Positions 44,801-57,300 of a DNA stretch of 64,000 nt are shown here, piece after piece. Each line of letters starts with the position of its first letter. Positions within the stretch are counted from its first letter, which is position 1. The DNA is taken from NCBI GenBank assembly GCA_029962745.1, contig CM057153.1, positions 14,149,241 through 14,213,240 on the forward strand, in the 5' to 3' direction. Source of the DNA: Echinometra lucunter (Eukaryota; Echinodermata; Echinoidea; Camarodonta; Echinometridae). The notes under the pieces are model-generated. The model ran no database searches. It saw only the letters and a program-made list of their open reading frames with translations, and was not told the origin of the DNA. A program made the translations under genes and the position numbers.

Positions 44801-45499
44801 CATAGAAACTACATTCAGAAAGCGATATTCACGTGAACATTTATTTTCTTTAACAGGCCTAAACGTTAACTCCTTATTAATATTTAAACGGGAATCATAA
44901 TGCACATGTGCTAAAAGAAATTATATTATTCAGATTCATATTGTTAGACTGTTTAAACTGTTAACCAGATTATTGAAACAATTGTATTATATTCTGAATT
45001 CATTTGAAGATTTATAATCCCAGATGGGATTTTGTCTTATTAAACAGAATATTAACTTTACATAACTGTTTCTAGAATTAATTTTTTCCTGGTTTTTGAG
45101 AGTTGGTCAAACAACCTATATCTAGATAAACTTGTCAAAGTCCTCTGGACATATCCAGATGTGACACTGGTCATTCATTAATATGAATCACTATCGATTA
45201 CTACAATCGGATCACGACGTAAAATTGACGTAGAAAACACGTCTTGTTGTGGTCTTCAAAAAGCTGTTAAAAAGTGGGAAATAATTGACGTAAAGAAACA
45301 TGTCTTGTTCTGGTCTCAAAAAAGACATAAAAAGTGGTAAAATATACGTCATATTATGGTCAAACAAAAAGTGAGAAATTTTATGTCTTATAAAGACGAC
45401 ATACTGACGTCACAAAATAGTCGTCTGTACGATGTATGACGTGTGGACCATTTTACGACCGGTTTATGACAACTTAAAGACGTCAGTCTGCTATCGGGG
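41821..45499. mobile_element. TA-inserted element with CCCTGATAGCAGA ends, 3.7 kb
   Basis: Left end CCCTGATAGCAGAGACTGG, right end CAGTCTGCTATCGGGG, each next to TA. Subterminal regions (41845-42160 and 45210-45485) are full of ACGTC/GACGT motifs in inverted array. Inside lies a hAT element (42459-43616). The remaining 2.5 kb has no intact transposase, though 44520-44760 is less AT-rich. Confidence 0.65.
42459..43616. mobile_element. hAT-like element rich in CGAGACAGAGAC
   Basis: Ends CAGTGTTTGGTCCGAGAC and CAAGACACCCAACACTG. Flanks GCAACCAT (42451-42458) and GCAATCAT (43617-43624) match at 7 of 8. Subterminal arrays of GAGACAGAGACCGAGAC (42500-42615, mirrored at 43480-43600) form the arms. 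1158 bp, no transposase. Nested within the 41821-45499 element. Confidence 0.75.
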
Positions 45500-45636
45500 T
45501 ATTGCACAAAGTGTTTTAACTGGATTTCAACCCGAAATAATATCTTTATAGATTGTTTAGGAATAGGCTGATATGACCAGTGGTGTTATGAGCTTAAAAT
45601 TTTGAGGGGGCTGACTTCTCTTGCCTCAGATATAAT

Positions 45637-46840
45637 CAGGGGCGTCGCTAGACTTTTTTTAATGGGGGGGTGTAGAGGCCAGATTGCCGACAAATTATGC
45701 CTCCGATTGCCGACGACCAACGTCGACAAATTCAACTGTATAAAGCCCACGAGGCATGTTCAATTGTGTGCCTCTATTATATTTTCCTTCTAAATTATAT
45801 TATTTCACCTCACTTGCTGAATGTGTTAGCTTTCCGAAAACATTCTCTATCTAAATATAATACGAGCGAGCGCAGCGAGCGAGGAAAAATATACACTCTC
45901 TTTCCTAGAAGTGATAGTTCTTCATCAAACTACATGATGGGCTTAAAGATATCTAAATCATATTTGGTCACCTCTCTCACATGATTCATTCGCTTTCAAA
46001 GACAATCCTAAATCGTAATATTATACGAGCGAGCACAGCGAGCGAGGAAAAAATCTATATACTCCTTATCATATAATCCTTTTCATGGTAGAAGTGAAAG
46101 CTCTTCATCAAAATACATGATGGGCCTTTAAGATTTTGATATTTTGGTCACCTCTCTTACCTAATTTATTTGCTTTCAAAGACCATCCGGTATCTAAATA
46201 TCATACGAGCGAGCGCAGCGAGCGAGGATAAATATATATACTCTTTTTATGGTAGGTGATAACTCTTCATCAAAGTACATGATGGGCCTCGCTTGCCGAA
46301 TTCGTTTGCTTTCCCAAATCCATCTTGTATCTGAATATTGTACAAGCGAGCGTAGCGAGCGAGGAAAAATACTCCTTTTCATGGTAGAAGTGAAAGTTCT
46401 TCATCAAAATACACGATGGGCCTTTGAGATACCTATTGTTATATATTTGGTCACCTCTCCTACCTAATCTATTTGCTTTCAAAGACCATCCTGTATCTAA
46501 ATATTATACGAGCGAGCGCAACGAGCGAGGAAAAATATATTTACTCTTTTTTATGGTATAGAGGTGATAATTCTTCAACAAAATACATGATGGGGCCCCA
46601 AAATATCTAAATTATATATTTGTTTATTTCACTTGGCAAATGTGTTTGCTTTCCGAAAACATCCTGTATCTTAATATAATACGAGCGAGCGCAGCGAGCG
46701 AGGAAAAATAGGCTCTCTTTCGTGTTACCAGTGTTATTTCGTCGTCAAAACGCACAAGCAAATAAGCCGAATATGATTCTTTTTGGGCACCTTACTCATC
46801 TTTCTTTTTTTTTTCTTTTTCCCCTCCTTCCTCTTCCCTC

Positions 46841-46882
<42 letters not shown>

Positions 46883-46982
46883 CCGACAGCGATCGCGAAT
46901 TTGCCGACAAGAATTTTTAATGGGGGGGGGGGGGGGGTGTCACACCCCCCACACCCCCCCCCCCCCTCTAGCGACGCCCCTG
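45637..46982. mobile_element. Inner hAT element with internal tandem array
   Basis: Ends CAGGGGCGTCGCTAGAC and TCTAGCGACGCCCCTG, identical flanks GATATAAT (45629-45636, 46983-46990). Subterminal 'ttgccgacaa' blocks are inverted. The middle is six tandem units, about 140-180 bp each, with 'acgagcgagcgcagcgagcg' cores. No transposase: a non-autonomous element that picked up or grew a satellite. Confidence 0.9.
46847..46881. repeat. (CT)n tract
   Basis: CTCTCT run inside the inner hAT element. Confidence 0.9.
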
Positions 46983-47194
46983 GATATAATCTGTCTAATT
47001 TCTTGGACTTACGAGAGCGAGCGAGCAAAATTTTCACCATTTCGGAATAAAGGAAATGCATATATATTTTTTCATAATGGTACTTTAATTTTTTCATTTT
47101 TTATTTTTTTAGGCGGGCGTGCATCTTTTTTGGAGGGGGAGGCTACAAATCGAAAGCCCCCCTCCAGTACGCCAGTGGATATGACCTTCATTTT

Positions 47195-47694
47195 NNNNNN
47201 NNNNNNNNNNNNNNNNNNNNNNNNNNNNNNNNNNNNNNNNNNNNNNNNNNNNNNNNNNNNNNNNNNNNNNNNNNNNNNNNNNNNNNNNNNNNNNNNNNNN
47301 NNNNNNNNNNNNNNNNNNNNNNNNNNNNNNNNNNNNNNNNNNNNNNNNNNNNNNNNNNNNNNNNNNNNNNNNNNNNNNNNNNNNNNNNNNNNNNNNNNNN
47401 NNNNNNNNNNNNNNNNNNNNNNNNNNNNNNNNNNNNNNNNNNNNNNNNNNNNNNNNNNNNNNNNNNNNNNNNNNNNNNNNNNNNNNNNNNNNNNNNNNNN
47501 NNNNNNNNNNNNNNNNNNNNNNNNNNNNNNNNNNNNNNNNNNNNNNNNNNNNNNNNNNNNNNNNNNNNNNNNNNNNNNNNNNNNNNNNNNNNNNNNNNNN
47601 NNNNNNNNNNNNNNNNNNNNNNNNNNNNNNNNNNNNNNNNNNNNNNNNNNNNNNNNNNNNNNNNNNNNNNNNNNNNNNNNNNNNNNNNNNNNNN
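47195..47694. other. Assembly gap, 500 N
   Basis: Exactly 500 N, a conventional placeholder. True distance is unknown. Frames spanning it are meaningless. Confidence 1.
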
Positions 47695-47697
47695 ATT

Positions 47698-48292
47698 ACC
47701 AAATCAGAAATAAATGGCACTTCATGTTGATTTATTTTCATTTATACAATGACATCTTTGGCCTTGACCTTTGACCTTGTGACCCTCAAATCTAATCAGA
47801 TCACTGTCTCTCCCATATGCATACATGTGCTAAGTTTGAGGTTGATCGGTCAAATGGTTGTTGAGTTATGGTGAAAACGAACCATTTCTATGTACATAAT
47901 GACCTCTAAGAGCTTTGAACTTTGACCTTGTGACCCCAAAATCTAATCAGATCATTGTCCCTTCCATGTGCATACATGAGCCAAGTTTGAAGCCAATCTG
48001 TCAAATGGTTCTTAAGTTATCGCGAGAACGAGCCATTTTTATGTGTATTATTACCTCTATGACCTTGACCTTGGACCTTGAGACTCCAAAATCTAATCAG
48101 ATCATTGTCCCTCCCATATGCATGCACGAGCCAAGTTTGAAGTTGATCCGTCAAACGGTTCTTAAGTTATCGCGAGAACGAAAACGGGACGGACGGACGG
48201 AAGTACGGACGGACGGACGTACGGACGGACGGACGGACGACCCGAAAACATAATGCCTCCGGCAACCACCTACGGTGGGCGGAGGCATAAAA
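47698..48292 (+). repeat. Tandem array, ~150-bp units, hairpin end
   Basis: At least three units of about 150 bp, each with 'tgaccttgtgaccc', 'aaatctaatcagatcattgt', 'catatgcatacatg' and 'gttatcgcgagaacga' in order, cut on the left by the gap. It ends in a (GACG)n run (48187-48240) and a hairpin ATGCCTCCGGCAACCACC/GGTGGGCGGAGGCAT. Same family, opposite orientation, at 57655-58430. Confidence 0.8.
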
Positions 48293-48814
48293 AGGGAGAA
48301 GAATTAGAAGAAGGACCCCAAAGTACAGAGTGACAGGGACAGACCGAGTTTATGCAGGCTATATTGCTAAAAATTGGTCATTGATACAAAAGGAAGTGAA
48401 GTCAAATTATTCTATCAAACAATCTTCTTTAGTCTTGAAATTAAGGAGTACCTAAAGACACCCCCCAAAACAGAACAAAACAAAACAAAAACAAAACAAG
48501 AAAAACCAAGGATCTACGAAAAGCATATTTGAAATGAAACCGAATTGATCTTGTGACCTATCTGCCACAATGTCATGACATGCCCTAAGGTAATTGCTGA
48601 ACCTACCGGCCTGCAGAGCTGCAGCACCAGGTAGAAAAATAAAAACACAATTTGGATCGAAACAAACTGAGGGACAGTACTGAGGTTCAGGTTTCACATG
48701 TTTTCATATTTTTCAAAACCTTTATACCTGTTTACGTATTTCCATAACCATGCATGTAGAATCAGTTGCCGCTCACAAAATTTGTTAACTAATAAATAAA
48801 AATTATTAAGCCTC

Positions 48815-49122
48815 CATGTTGACTCAATGATAGAGCGTCCGCCTCATGAACGTGTGTTCGATCCCCGGCCGAGTCATACCAAAGACTTAAAAAATGGGAC
48901 CTTCTGCCTTCTAGCCAGGCGCTCGGCATAAATCATAAGAATGGAGAAGGGTAATAATAACATATTATGTTATGCAGGGCCCGCTGGAAGATCAGCTGAT
49001 AGCTGAAGTGGCTACCCTGGGTAAATAAGAGTTATTATTATTATTATCATTATTATTATTATTATCATTATTATTATCATTATTATTAATTATTATTATC
49101 ATTATCATTATTATTATTATTA

Positions 49123-49177
<55 letters not shown>

Positions 49178-49225
49178 CATTATTATTATTATTATTATCA
49201 TTATTATTATCATTATTATTATTAT
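48815..49225 (+). mobile_element. tRNA-derived SINE with (ATT)n tail
   Basis: Head with A-box-like TGACTCAATGATAGAGCG and B-box GTTCGATCCCCGG, resembling a tRNA with loop CTCATGAAC. Body 'gggaccttctgccttctagc', then 'gatcagctgatagctgaagt', ending in about 190 bases of ATT/ATC repeats. The tail explains the Asn/Ile-only frame there. Confidence 0.7.
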
Positions 49226-50160
49226 GAATGAATAGACGTGTTTAAAGAAATTGCCTGTATGTGAACGTGCCTCATCCCCCTACTTTTCAAAGAATAAAAA
49301 TAAGTTTTGAAAAACAAGATCAGCCTTTAGATCCTAAGTTGTGTATTAAAAATAATCATGCCTTTTAAGTCAGTGTAATTTCAATGTAGGCTATATTAGC
49401 ACAGGTATATATTATAACAAAAATACAAAGAGTGCATAATAATATTAAGAAAACAGATTTTTAATCTGAACATATAGCATATAGTCATACTAAAGAGGAT
49501 GCTTTCAAATCTGTGGAAAGCTCACTGAATATGTTCATGAAGTTCATTTTCTTTCACATCAAATCAGTAATTATTACACTTACTTTTCTGCCGACATCCC
49601 GTCTGTCTTTTATTATTATGAATCGAAAAGAATAGAACGCGGGAAAAGAGAGACACAGATTTGATAGAGTATCCCAGCTACGCTGTCAATCGCACGGTAG
49701 GGTGGCGATCGTTGTCGACCTGGTTAGGAAGTTTGTCACCGGATCTGTCAGAAAGCTGGTAGCTAAACCATCATCAAAGTTCTTGCTTGTTTCCAAAATG
49801 GTAAAAGCAGACAAGATGAAAGATGACTTTGATGTACAATAACTACCTCTGTGACATAAAGATCGTTTCAGGAGTCCGAAATGGCATAAATTTGTGTTGT
49901 TGGATTGAAGAGATAGAATGAAGATGCGTCCTGTAATTAGATTTTCCCAGGGATCCACTAATTTGAGCTTGTCACTATCTTCACCGCTGGAGCGAGGGAC
50001 ATACGGCCACTTGCATGGAAATTGAAGTTCACGTACATGGAATACGCCTAAATGGGTCATTCGGTTTTAGAAGGAGAGAGTGAAAGAGTGAGCGAGAGAG
50101 AGAGAGGGAGAAAGGGAGAAAGGGAGAGGGATGGAGAGGAAGTATCATGTGAGTAGAGGA

Positions 50161-50562
50161 CACCGGCGTAAATCCACTCTGAGGAGTGGGGGGGGGGGGG
50201 ATGATTGACTTTTTTGACGATTTTTTTTTTCTGTCGATCTCACACTTAAGTATAAGCACACACCCTCACTGACCCCCCACAGACCACCTACACACATTTT
50301 AATATTTATTTTGCGAGCGAGCGAAGCGAGCGAGCCAAAAATAACCACTTTTTTTGTTTTCAATCGCATTTTCAAATAGAAATTCTAAAATATGATGGTT
50401 GTTTATGACAGATATTCAAAGATTTTACTAACGGATTAATTTAAAAATATTTTCTTTCTTAAAAAGTGGGGGGATATTTGTACACGCCATCCCCCTCTCC
50501 AAAAAGTGGGGGGGGGATATATCCCCCCCATCCCCCCCCCCCCCCCGGGATTTACGCCAGTG
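50161..50562. mobile_element. hAT MITE of the GGCGTAAATCC family, intact
   Basis: Ends CACCGGCGTAAATCC and GGGATTTACGCCAGTG, identical flanks GTAGAGGA (50153-50160, 50563-50570). Internal marks: long G-run, CACAC-rich tract, 'gcgagcgagcgaagcgagcg', and GGGGATATATCCCCCC near the right end. 402 bp. Reference copy for 1594-7439 and 13860-14245. Confidence 0.9.
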
Positions 50563-50570
50563 GTAGAGGA

Positions 50571-51342
50571 CTTGGCCGCCAGTCGATCACCTTGCTGGTT
50601 GGTTGCGACCCTAAGGATGGCGCCCCTTGTGTTTGGGAGAAAGCGCGGTGAGACGAGACAGGCGCATAAACTCAGAGATAGTAGAAGAAAGAGAAAATAC
50701 TATCTGTTTGGAATTATTTTGTTTTTATAACATGATTTGCTTGTATAAGCATCATCATTTTCTTCTTCCTTTCTTGTACCTCCTACTTCATTTACTCCCG
50801 TATTTTGCCCGTTCCTTAAAAAAAAAATTACGATTAGGCCTTATCCTTGTCTTTGTCCGATGATTCCCGTGAAAAAATGGTTAATGGGGAAAGTTATCTG
50901 CATTCCCTTTCAGACAATCCGTCCCTGCATGTAACAACCCCCATTATACCTTATTCCCATCAACCCCCATGCGCTCCGCAGAAATATTTACAGTTGGTAT
51001 GAGCAACCCTGACTTCACAGTTTCGTTCTGAGTGATGCTCCAGTGGAGCTTTTCAGAGTACTATATCCAGATCCAGATCCAGATCCAGATCCCCATGATC
51101 ACCAACCCCTCCCCCATCCTGGCCTTGATGTACGGGGTTCACGGTATATCACGTGATACGCAGAGTTATCAGGTGATATCTTTAGGCTGTCCCTATGTCG
51201 ATATGAGGCTGTCCCTGTAAACTGCGCAAGGTTAGTTGAAAGCACGTATAATTGGGCACAGCGAACGCAAGTTCAACGCGCGAGCGCGAATGACAACAAC
51301 ATGGTTGGACTGATGACGGTTTTGCCGGACAGCTGATTAATC
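50571..51342. promoter_or_regulatory. Likely RFC1 promoter and 5' UTR region
   Basis: Lies directly upstream of the RFC1 start. A (CCAGAT)n run at 51067-51092 and a CpG-containing stretch at 51255-51290 ('gcgaacgcaagttcaacgcgcgagcgcgaat') just before the start are the only marked features. No TATA box is convincing. An in-frame TGA at 51334 closes the frame before the start. Confidence 0.35.
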
Positions 51343-51351
51343 ATGTCTATG
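51343..51351 (+). CDS. RFC1: RFC1 exon 1 (start)
   Basis: ATG TCT ATG then donor GTAAAA. Either ATG is possible; the second (51349) gives MDIRSFFG, matching the usual RFC1 start exactly, with an in-frame stop 9 bases before the first ATG. The donor is weak at +4 to +6, so this is slightly less sure than other exons. Confidence 0.7.
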
Positions 51352-54300
51352 GTAAAAGAATTACCCTTTTTGTAGAGTTTTGAAATGTTATTAAGAGTAT
51401 AACTATTGAGAACCTTTCTCTAAATCATTTTGTACACTGTATTTTTGTATAATCGTACCAAACATGGCTGTTTATTTATAACATAAGTTCAAACAAATTG
51501 ACAGCCACGGCACTGTCACTGACCCAGGCCAGGCAGTGCCACTGAACTTTTCAGTGAAGGGGAAGGTCTGTTAAGTTTCTGTTTTGAAATGCAAATGATA
51601 TGCTTTTATTCAAACATGCAAATGGCCTTGGCTAGTGTAGTGGCAGTGTAATGGCAATTCTAGAAGTTAGTACTAGAACCATTCGTGTTCGATGGTCTTT
51701 AGAAAAAGTTGACAGAGGAAGGGGGAAAAAGCAGATCACCATGTTCACTGATAGATCTAGACACTGTTCAGTTGAGTGAGAAGGCAACTAACATTGTCAC
51801 ACACTAGATCTAGTCTTGCCTTTTTCTTAAAAGTATGAACAGTGATGTGAGTGACAGAAGACTATGATCATCATGATGAAAGAGATGGAACGGCAACAAC
51901 ATCCAGGTCAAAGGAAGTTTTAACCATGGTAACAAAGATGCCAGTTGCAGGCGCGGTTCTACGAGGGGCTTTGGGGGCTATGTCATGAAGTCCCCCAAAA
52001 ATCGCTCAAAGAATTATTTAGGAAGGCAAACGAATTGGGCATGCAAGGGAGGTGACCGAATGTATTTTTTCATATTTTATAGGCCTGTGGAGTCTATATT
52101 TCCTTGCTCGCTTTGCTCGCTCTTTAGGAACGGTGTTTTTGGACGGCAAAAAAATTGCTAGTGAGGTATATCTAGCAAGGTAGCCAAATATGTCTGTCTG
52201 GGGTGTATTTTGATGACAATTACAGCAAGAAGTGGTTATTTTGGGCCTTGCATCGCTCGCTTGCAAATTGAAAAAATAGTAGATGTGTAGTTTCGAAAGT
52301 CCCTATAGCGCCCGCGTTTGTTTCTGGGGGGGGGGTATCCCCCTCCCACCTCTCAATCGCTTTGCTCTAGCTCTGGAACATAATCCTCCAAGCCCCAAGT
52401 AGGCCCCCCCCCCCCCCAATCATTTGGTCTAGAGACTCTAGAACCATGCCTGGCCTTGTATTTAATGATATCTAATTATAACCATGCATTTGTCATTTTT
52501 GTGTATGTGGGTCATGGGTAGCCTGGAAAGGCTCTGTCAAGAGTAAAAAAAAAATCACTAATGCTACTCTCCACAGAGCGTGGCATTTTTCCTATGTCCC
52601 TAACATAGCCATTTTACCATTTTTAAAAACCCCTGGAAAATCACTTTCCCAGGGGCCAATGAGTACTGGCAACCTTGTACAGGTTGTGACCCTCCCGAAA
52701 AATCAGATACCTCTGAACTAAAATTTGGACTCAAAACTAGGTATTGAAACTTGGTAAAATCTTACCAGTGTTTACGTCCTCATCAGGCTCATGATTTCCC
52801 TTGTAATGCAGATTGAAAATGGCGGCTATTTGGCGCATGCGCAAGATAATCGAAACTGTGATGTGGTGCACGAGTAGATTGGGCATTGGTATGACAAAGT
52901 TTGCGTTGATGCTAAATGTTGGGGCATGCCACTTGAATGCCTCAACTGAATAGCATCAAATGAAATTTCTTGAGACTAATCCACCCGTGCACCACATTGC
53001 GTAGTTTTGATTATCTTGCATTGCTCGCACCTATATGCGGATGTGCCAAACAGCTGCCATTTTCACTGTTATGTTAGTGTTATGTTATGTTACTTTAGGA
53101 TACCATTGAAAATGCCTTGTCTCATCATTTTTATTTCTAGGACATTCGATCCTTCTTTGGCAGCCCTGACAGGGCCAAGCCTGCTGCTTCCTCCAGTACA
53201 ACCAAACACAATGGCAAAGGAAAGCGAAAGCATGATGATGATGATGAAGACTTCGTCAGGTCAGAGAAAAAGCAGCGCCACTCTGCCAAACCAACTAAGT
53301 TGAAGAAATCAAACATCATTTATGACTCTGGTAAGACATTTCAACTTGATTACAGGGTGTTTCCAACTTTGTCTAACACTTCATAGTTGCTTTATGAAAG
53401 GGGAAGGGGTGCAGTAATACAGGAATGAAAAAAACACTTGATTATTTGGACAGTTGAAATTGTATTGAATTATATTCCTATAGTTCATGATCAGTGAGGT
53501 AAAGGGTTTTGGTATAAATGCACCTGAAACTCAACCACTCTCAGAAAAGGTATTCTGGCTTGAACATTTTCGATATAAGCCTTGGATCTTATCTCTATAA
53601 GAGTGGTATGATATCTGTACTTGGTGAATAAAGGACTGTCACTATCATCATTTTCATTATTTTCATTTTCATCATTATCATCATCATTCACATCAATATC
53701 AACATCTTGATCATTATCACCATCATCATCATTATCACTACTGTCATCATCTCCATCATCATCATCATCATTACCATCGCCATTATCATCATCATATTGT
53801 GAAATTACTACTTGTATTGACCTTGACATAGACTCAGAGGAAGAAGATCCAAAACCCAAGAAGGCCCAGTCCCCTGTCAAGCAGAATGGGTCCAAGACCA
53901 GTAAGGAGCAAACCAAGTTACCAGAGCCAACCCCAGAGAAGAAAAAACCAACGTCTGTGATAGATTTCTTTGGAAGCTCCCCAGTCCAGAGGTCTGTTAA
54001 GAAACCGGCCAGGAAAGATCAGGTAAAAGCTTCGCAACTCTCTGTGAACAGCCCTTTTTATAGTGGTATGAAAACTGGTGATTGCAGAATGCATGCTCAT
54101 TGCATTGACTGGACAGACCTGTTTAAGTCCAGTTTTTATGGGCAAGTGAATGGTCGGCGAAGGTATGAATGTCGAAAAAAATGGCAAAGTCTACCACTGT
54201 ATTTTCGGCTCCTAAAGTTTGCCAAACATGCAGGGGGTTTAGAAGTGTTGTCAGTTGTTTGTAAGTTTGGCAGGAGTTTCAAATAAGTTTGAAATTTCTT

Positions 54301-57300
54301 TCAACCTTTCCATTGTCCGTGACCAATTTACAAATTTGTATGCTTGGCAAACTTTTTAAGTCTAAATTATGAATGTTGGACTTCGCCAATATTTGACATT
54401 CGTATGCCCATGATAAGTGGCCATTAGAACCTTTAGGTCAAATAAAAATAACCCTAGTGTCTCGTTCCTTTTTGGACCCACCTTAATTTTTTTTTTTTTT
54501 TTTTTTAAACTTCAGTTGTTTTGGAAGAAAATATCAATAGTACATCTGGACAATGAAGTGACACCCCCCTCATTACTATCATACATTTTTAACATTGTAG
54601 AACATGAAGAAAAAATTGTTAGAATTGACTGAATAGCACTTTTGTGTACAGGAGGAAATATCAAACAACATGAAAACATGCAATATGAAAATACCTGAAC
54701 CAACATACAGAGTGTATTGAATAGAAATACAAGTCAGAATGCATGACCTTCTATAGAGCAAAAAACTCTTATACAGGAACATATAGTTGTCTGTGATGTC
54801 GATGGTGTTATACGAGTCCAAAATGAAATGTAAGAATATGATGTCTCAACTCCTTCGTCCTTTCATCCCCCCCCTCCACCCAGAGGATTCCCAGTGGAGA
54901 AGCCAAGAAGCCAAGGCTGGAAAAGGAAGAGCATGATGATGAGGACTTTGAAGCCACCCTTCGCATGATGGACGAAGACAAGGCGCCTTCTAAAGGAGAC
55001 AGACCAGGTGAAGTTTCAAAAAAAAGAAGAAGACAGTTTTGCAGGGGAAAAAAGGAAAGAAACCCCCTTTTCAGTATTAATGCAATGGATTAGACATGTT
55101 AGCCAGTGCTGTGAGTTACATAGAACTGGGATATTCTGTGTAGAAATTCCTGTTAAGTCTATGCATCATTGCTATGAGATGTGTCCACAATCTTTTATAC
55201 CTAAAGTTCTCCAAATCGGAGTCCCTTTTTTTTTTTTTGCCTTTATGAATTTGCAGGTGTCCCTCCATTTGCTTTGCAAATTTTCACTTGCTTTCTCAGC
55301 ATACAAGGTACAATGAACGTCTGCAATCATTCTAATTTGGCCAGTGTTGAGGATGGATACTCTTCATTCACAATGCAGTTTTATATTCATTGTCTTTGCA
55401 AAGCCAAAGGGAAAGGACTTGCAAGCAAACTTGCGGCCAAAGTGAAGGCAGGGGGCGCTGTACCAGATACGCCAGACCGCGAGAAGCAGAGAGATAGGTC
55501 TCGGTCAACAGAACCAACCATTCAAGATACTCCTGCAGGAGGCAGGCAGCAGAGCAGGGTGAGTGATATGTTTCTTATTCAAAGAATAACAGTAGACTAG
55601 AGAAATGTGTGCTGCAGATTCTTCATCACAGTGAATATATGTAGAAATGATGGATGACTTTTCAGTTTTAGTGAAAAAATGAAATTTTTTTAGAAATGTG
55701 TGTATAGATTGTTATGGAAAATAGTGAGTGTATGACATCATCAACTCATTTGTTGAATATTCATATCGACTGTTCAAGAACTATTTTGTGAAAAAATGGT
55801 GAAACTTTGAAAATTCATAACTTCCTTATTTTGCTTCTGATTTTCATCAAATTTTCACTGTTTTGTTTGGAATTTTTTGTTCTTTTTATTGAAATGAACT
55901 TCATCTTGCTGTGGAATTGGTCTTTAATGCGAACATTTTCTTTATTAATCTATGGCATCATGTGGTATGTGTTCAGGTTGTGATGGGCTTATTTTTTTGC
56001 AGGTTGTTCCAACAAGTTTAGATGTATTGTTATGAGCCTCAGTTAATCTTCTTAATGATTTACTAGTAACTCCCAGTTACTAGAGCTGCACTTCACTTGA
56101 TGTTTCTATCTTAATTGAATCAAGACAGTATTGGTCCATTTGTAACAAGATGCAAAAATATTCCAACATTTTACTTGGCCTAATTGGAAGTGAAAATTAC
56201 TAATTTTTTGTCTCGTCCACCGGAGGTGAAGGCGAGACTAAGGGATGCAAATGGCGTCCGTCCGTCGTCCGTCCGTCACAAATGTTAAAGTTTACCTGCA
56301 AGACTCTCTTATAATGCATAACTTGGCAAATGCTGGTCCAATAGCAACCAAACTTGGGTGGTAGATGCACTAGGGGTACCATCATGTTGTGGTGCTGTCG
56401 GAGGTCACATGGTGAGGTTAAAGGTCATTTGAGGTCACATTGTTATAGAGTACCTGCAAGACTCTTTTTACATACGTTAAAGTTTACCTGCAAGACTCTT
56501 GTGACAAATAACTTTGCAACCGTTGCTCCCTTTTCAACTAAACTTGGGTCATAGATGCACTTGGGGGACCTTCATGTTATAGTGGCATCGGATGTCACAT
56601 GGTAAGGTCAAAGGTCATTTTATTTCAGACGTTAAAGTTTACCTGCAAGACTCTCTTATGACACATAACTTGGCACATGTTGGTCCAATGGCAACCAAAC
56701 TTGGATGATAGATGCACTAGGGGTAACATCATGTTGTGGTGCTGTCGGAGGTCACATGGTGAGGTCAAAGGTCATTTGAGGTCAAATGTTAGAGTTTACC
56801 TCCAAGACTCTCTTATGACAAATAACTTTGCAACCGTTGCTCCCTTTTCAACTAAACTTGGGTCATAGATGCACTTGGGGGACCTTCATGTTATAGTGGC
56901 ATCGGATGTCACATGGTAAGGTCAAAGGTCATTTTATTTCAGACGTTAAAGTTTACCTGCAAGACTCTCTTATGACACATAACTTGGCACATGTTGCTGC
57001 AATAGCAACCAAATTTGGGTGATAGATGTACTAGGGGTACATTCATGCTATTGTGCCGTCAGGTCACATGGTAAGGTTAAGGGTCATTTTAGGTCAAACA
57101 TTAAAGTTTACCTGCAAGACTATCTTGTGACATCAAACTTGGTTAGGGATGTACTTGGGGAAACTTTTGTGTCATTTAGTCACGGGTGGGTGAGACGCAA
57201 TCTTGCTATTGGCTTGTTTGTTTTTGTTAGATTCAACCTAAGGAAGAAAAGAAGGCAAGTCCAGCAAAGAGAGTAACTCGATCCACACCCACCAAATCCG

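Larger units (their letters stand above)
45578..47177. mobile_element. Outer hAT element
   Basis: Starts CAGTGGTGTTATGAG and ends AGTACGCCAGTG; both flanks read GATATGAC (45570-45577, 47178-47185). Its own sequence is only about 246 bp; a second hAT element (45637-46982) is inserted inside. The 500-base N gap starts 10 bases after the right duplication. Confidence 0.8.

Noticed and set aside
46722..47774. Long plus-strand open frame crossing the N run
   Set aside because: It is open only because N is translated as X; flanks are hAT element, CT repeat and G/C runs.
48992..49213. Asn/Ile-rich frame
   Set aside because: Product of the (ATT)n tail of the SINE at 48815-49225.
49686..50060. 124-codon minus-strand frame
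   Set aside because: No recognisable domain, no supporting splice context and sits between a SINE and a hAT MITE. It could be tested as a missing 5' protease exon, but it has no signal peptide, CUB or LDLa features.
53491..53916. Asp/Asn-rich minus-strand frame
   Set aside because: Shadow of a (TCA)n repeat and of RFC1 exon 3 on the other strand.
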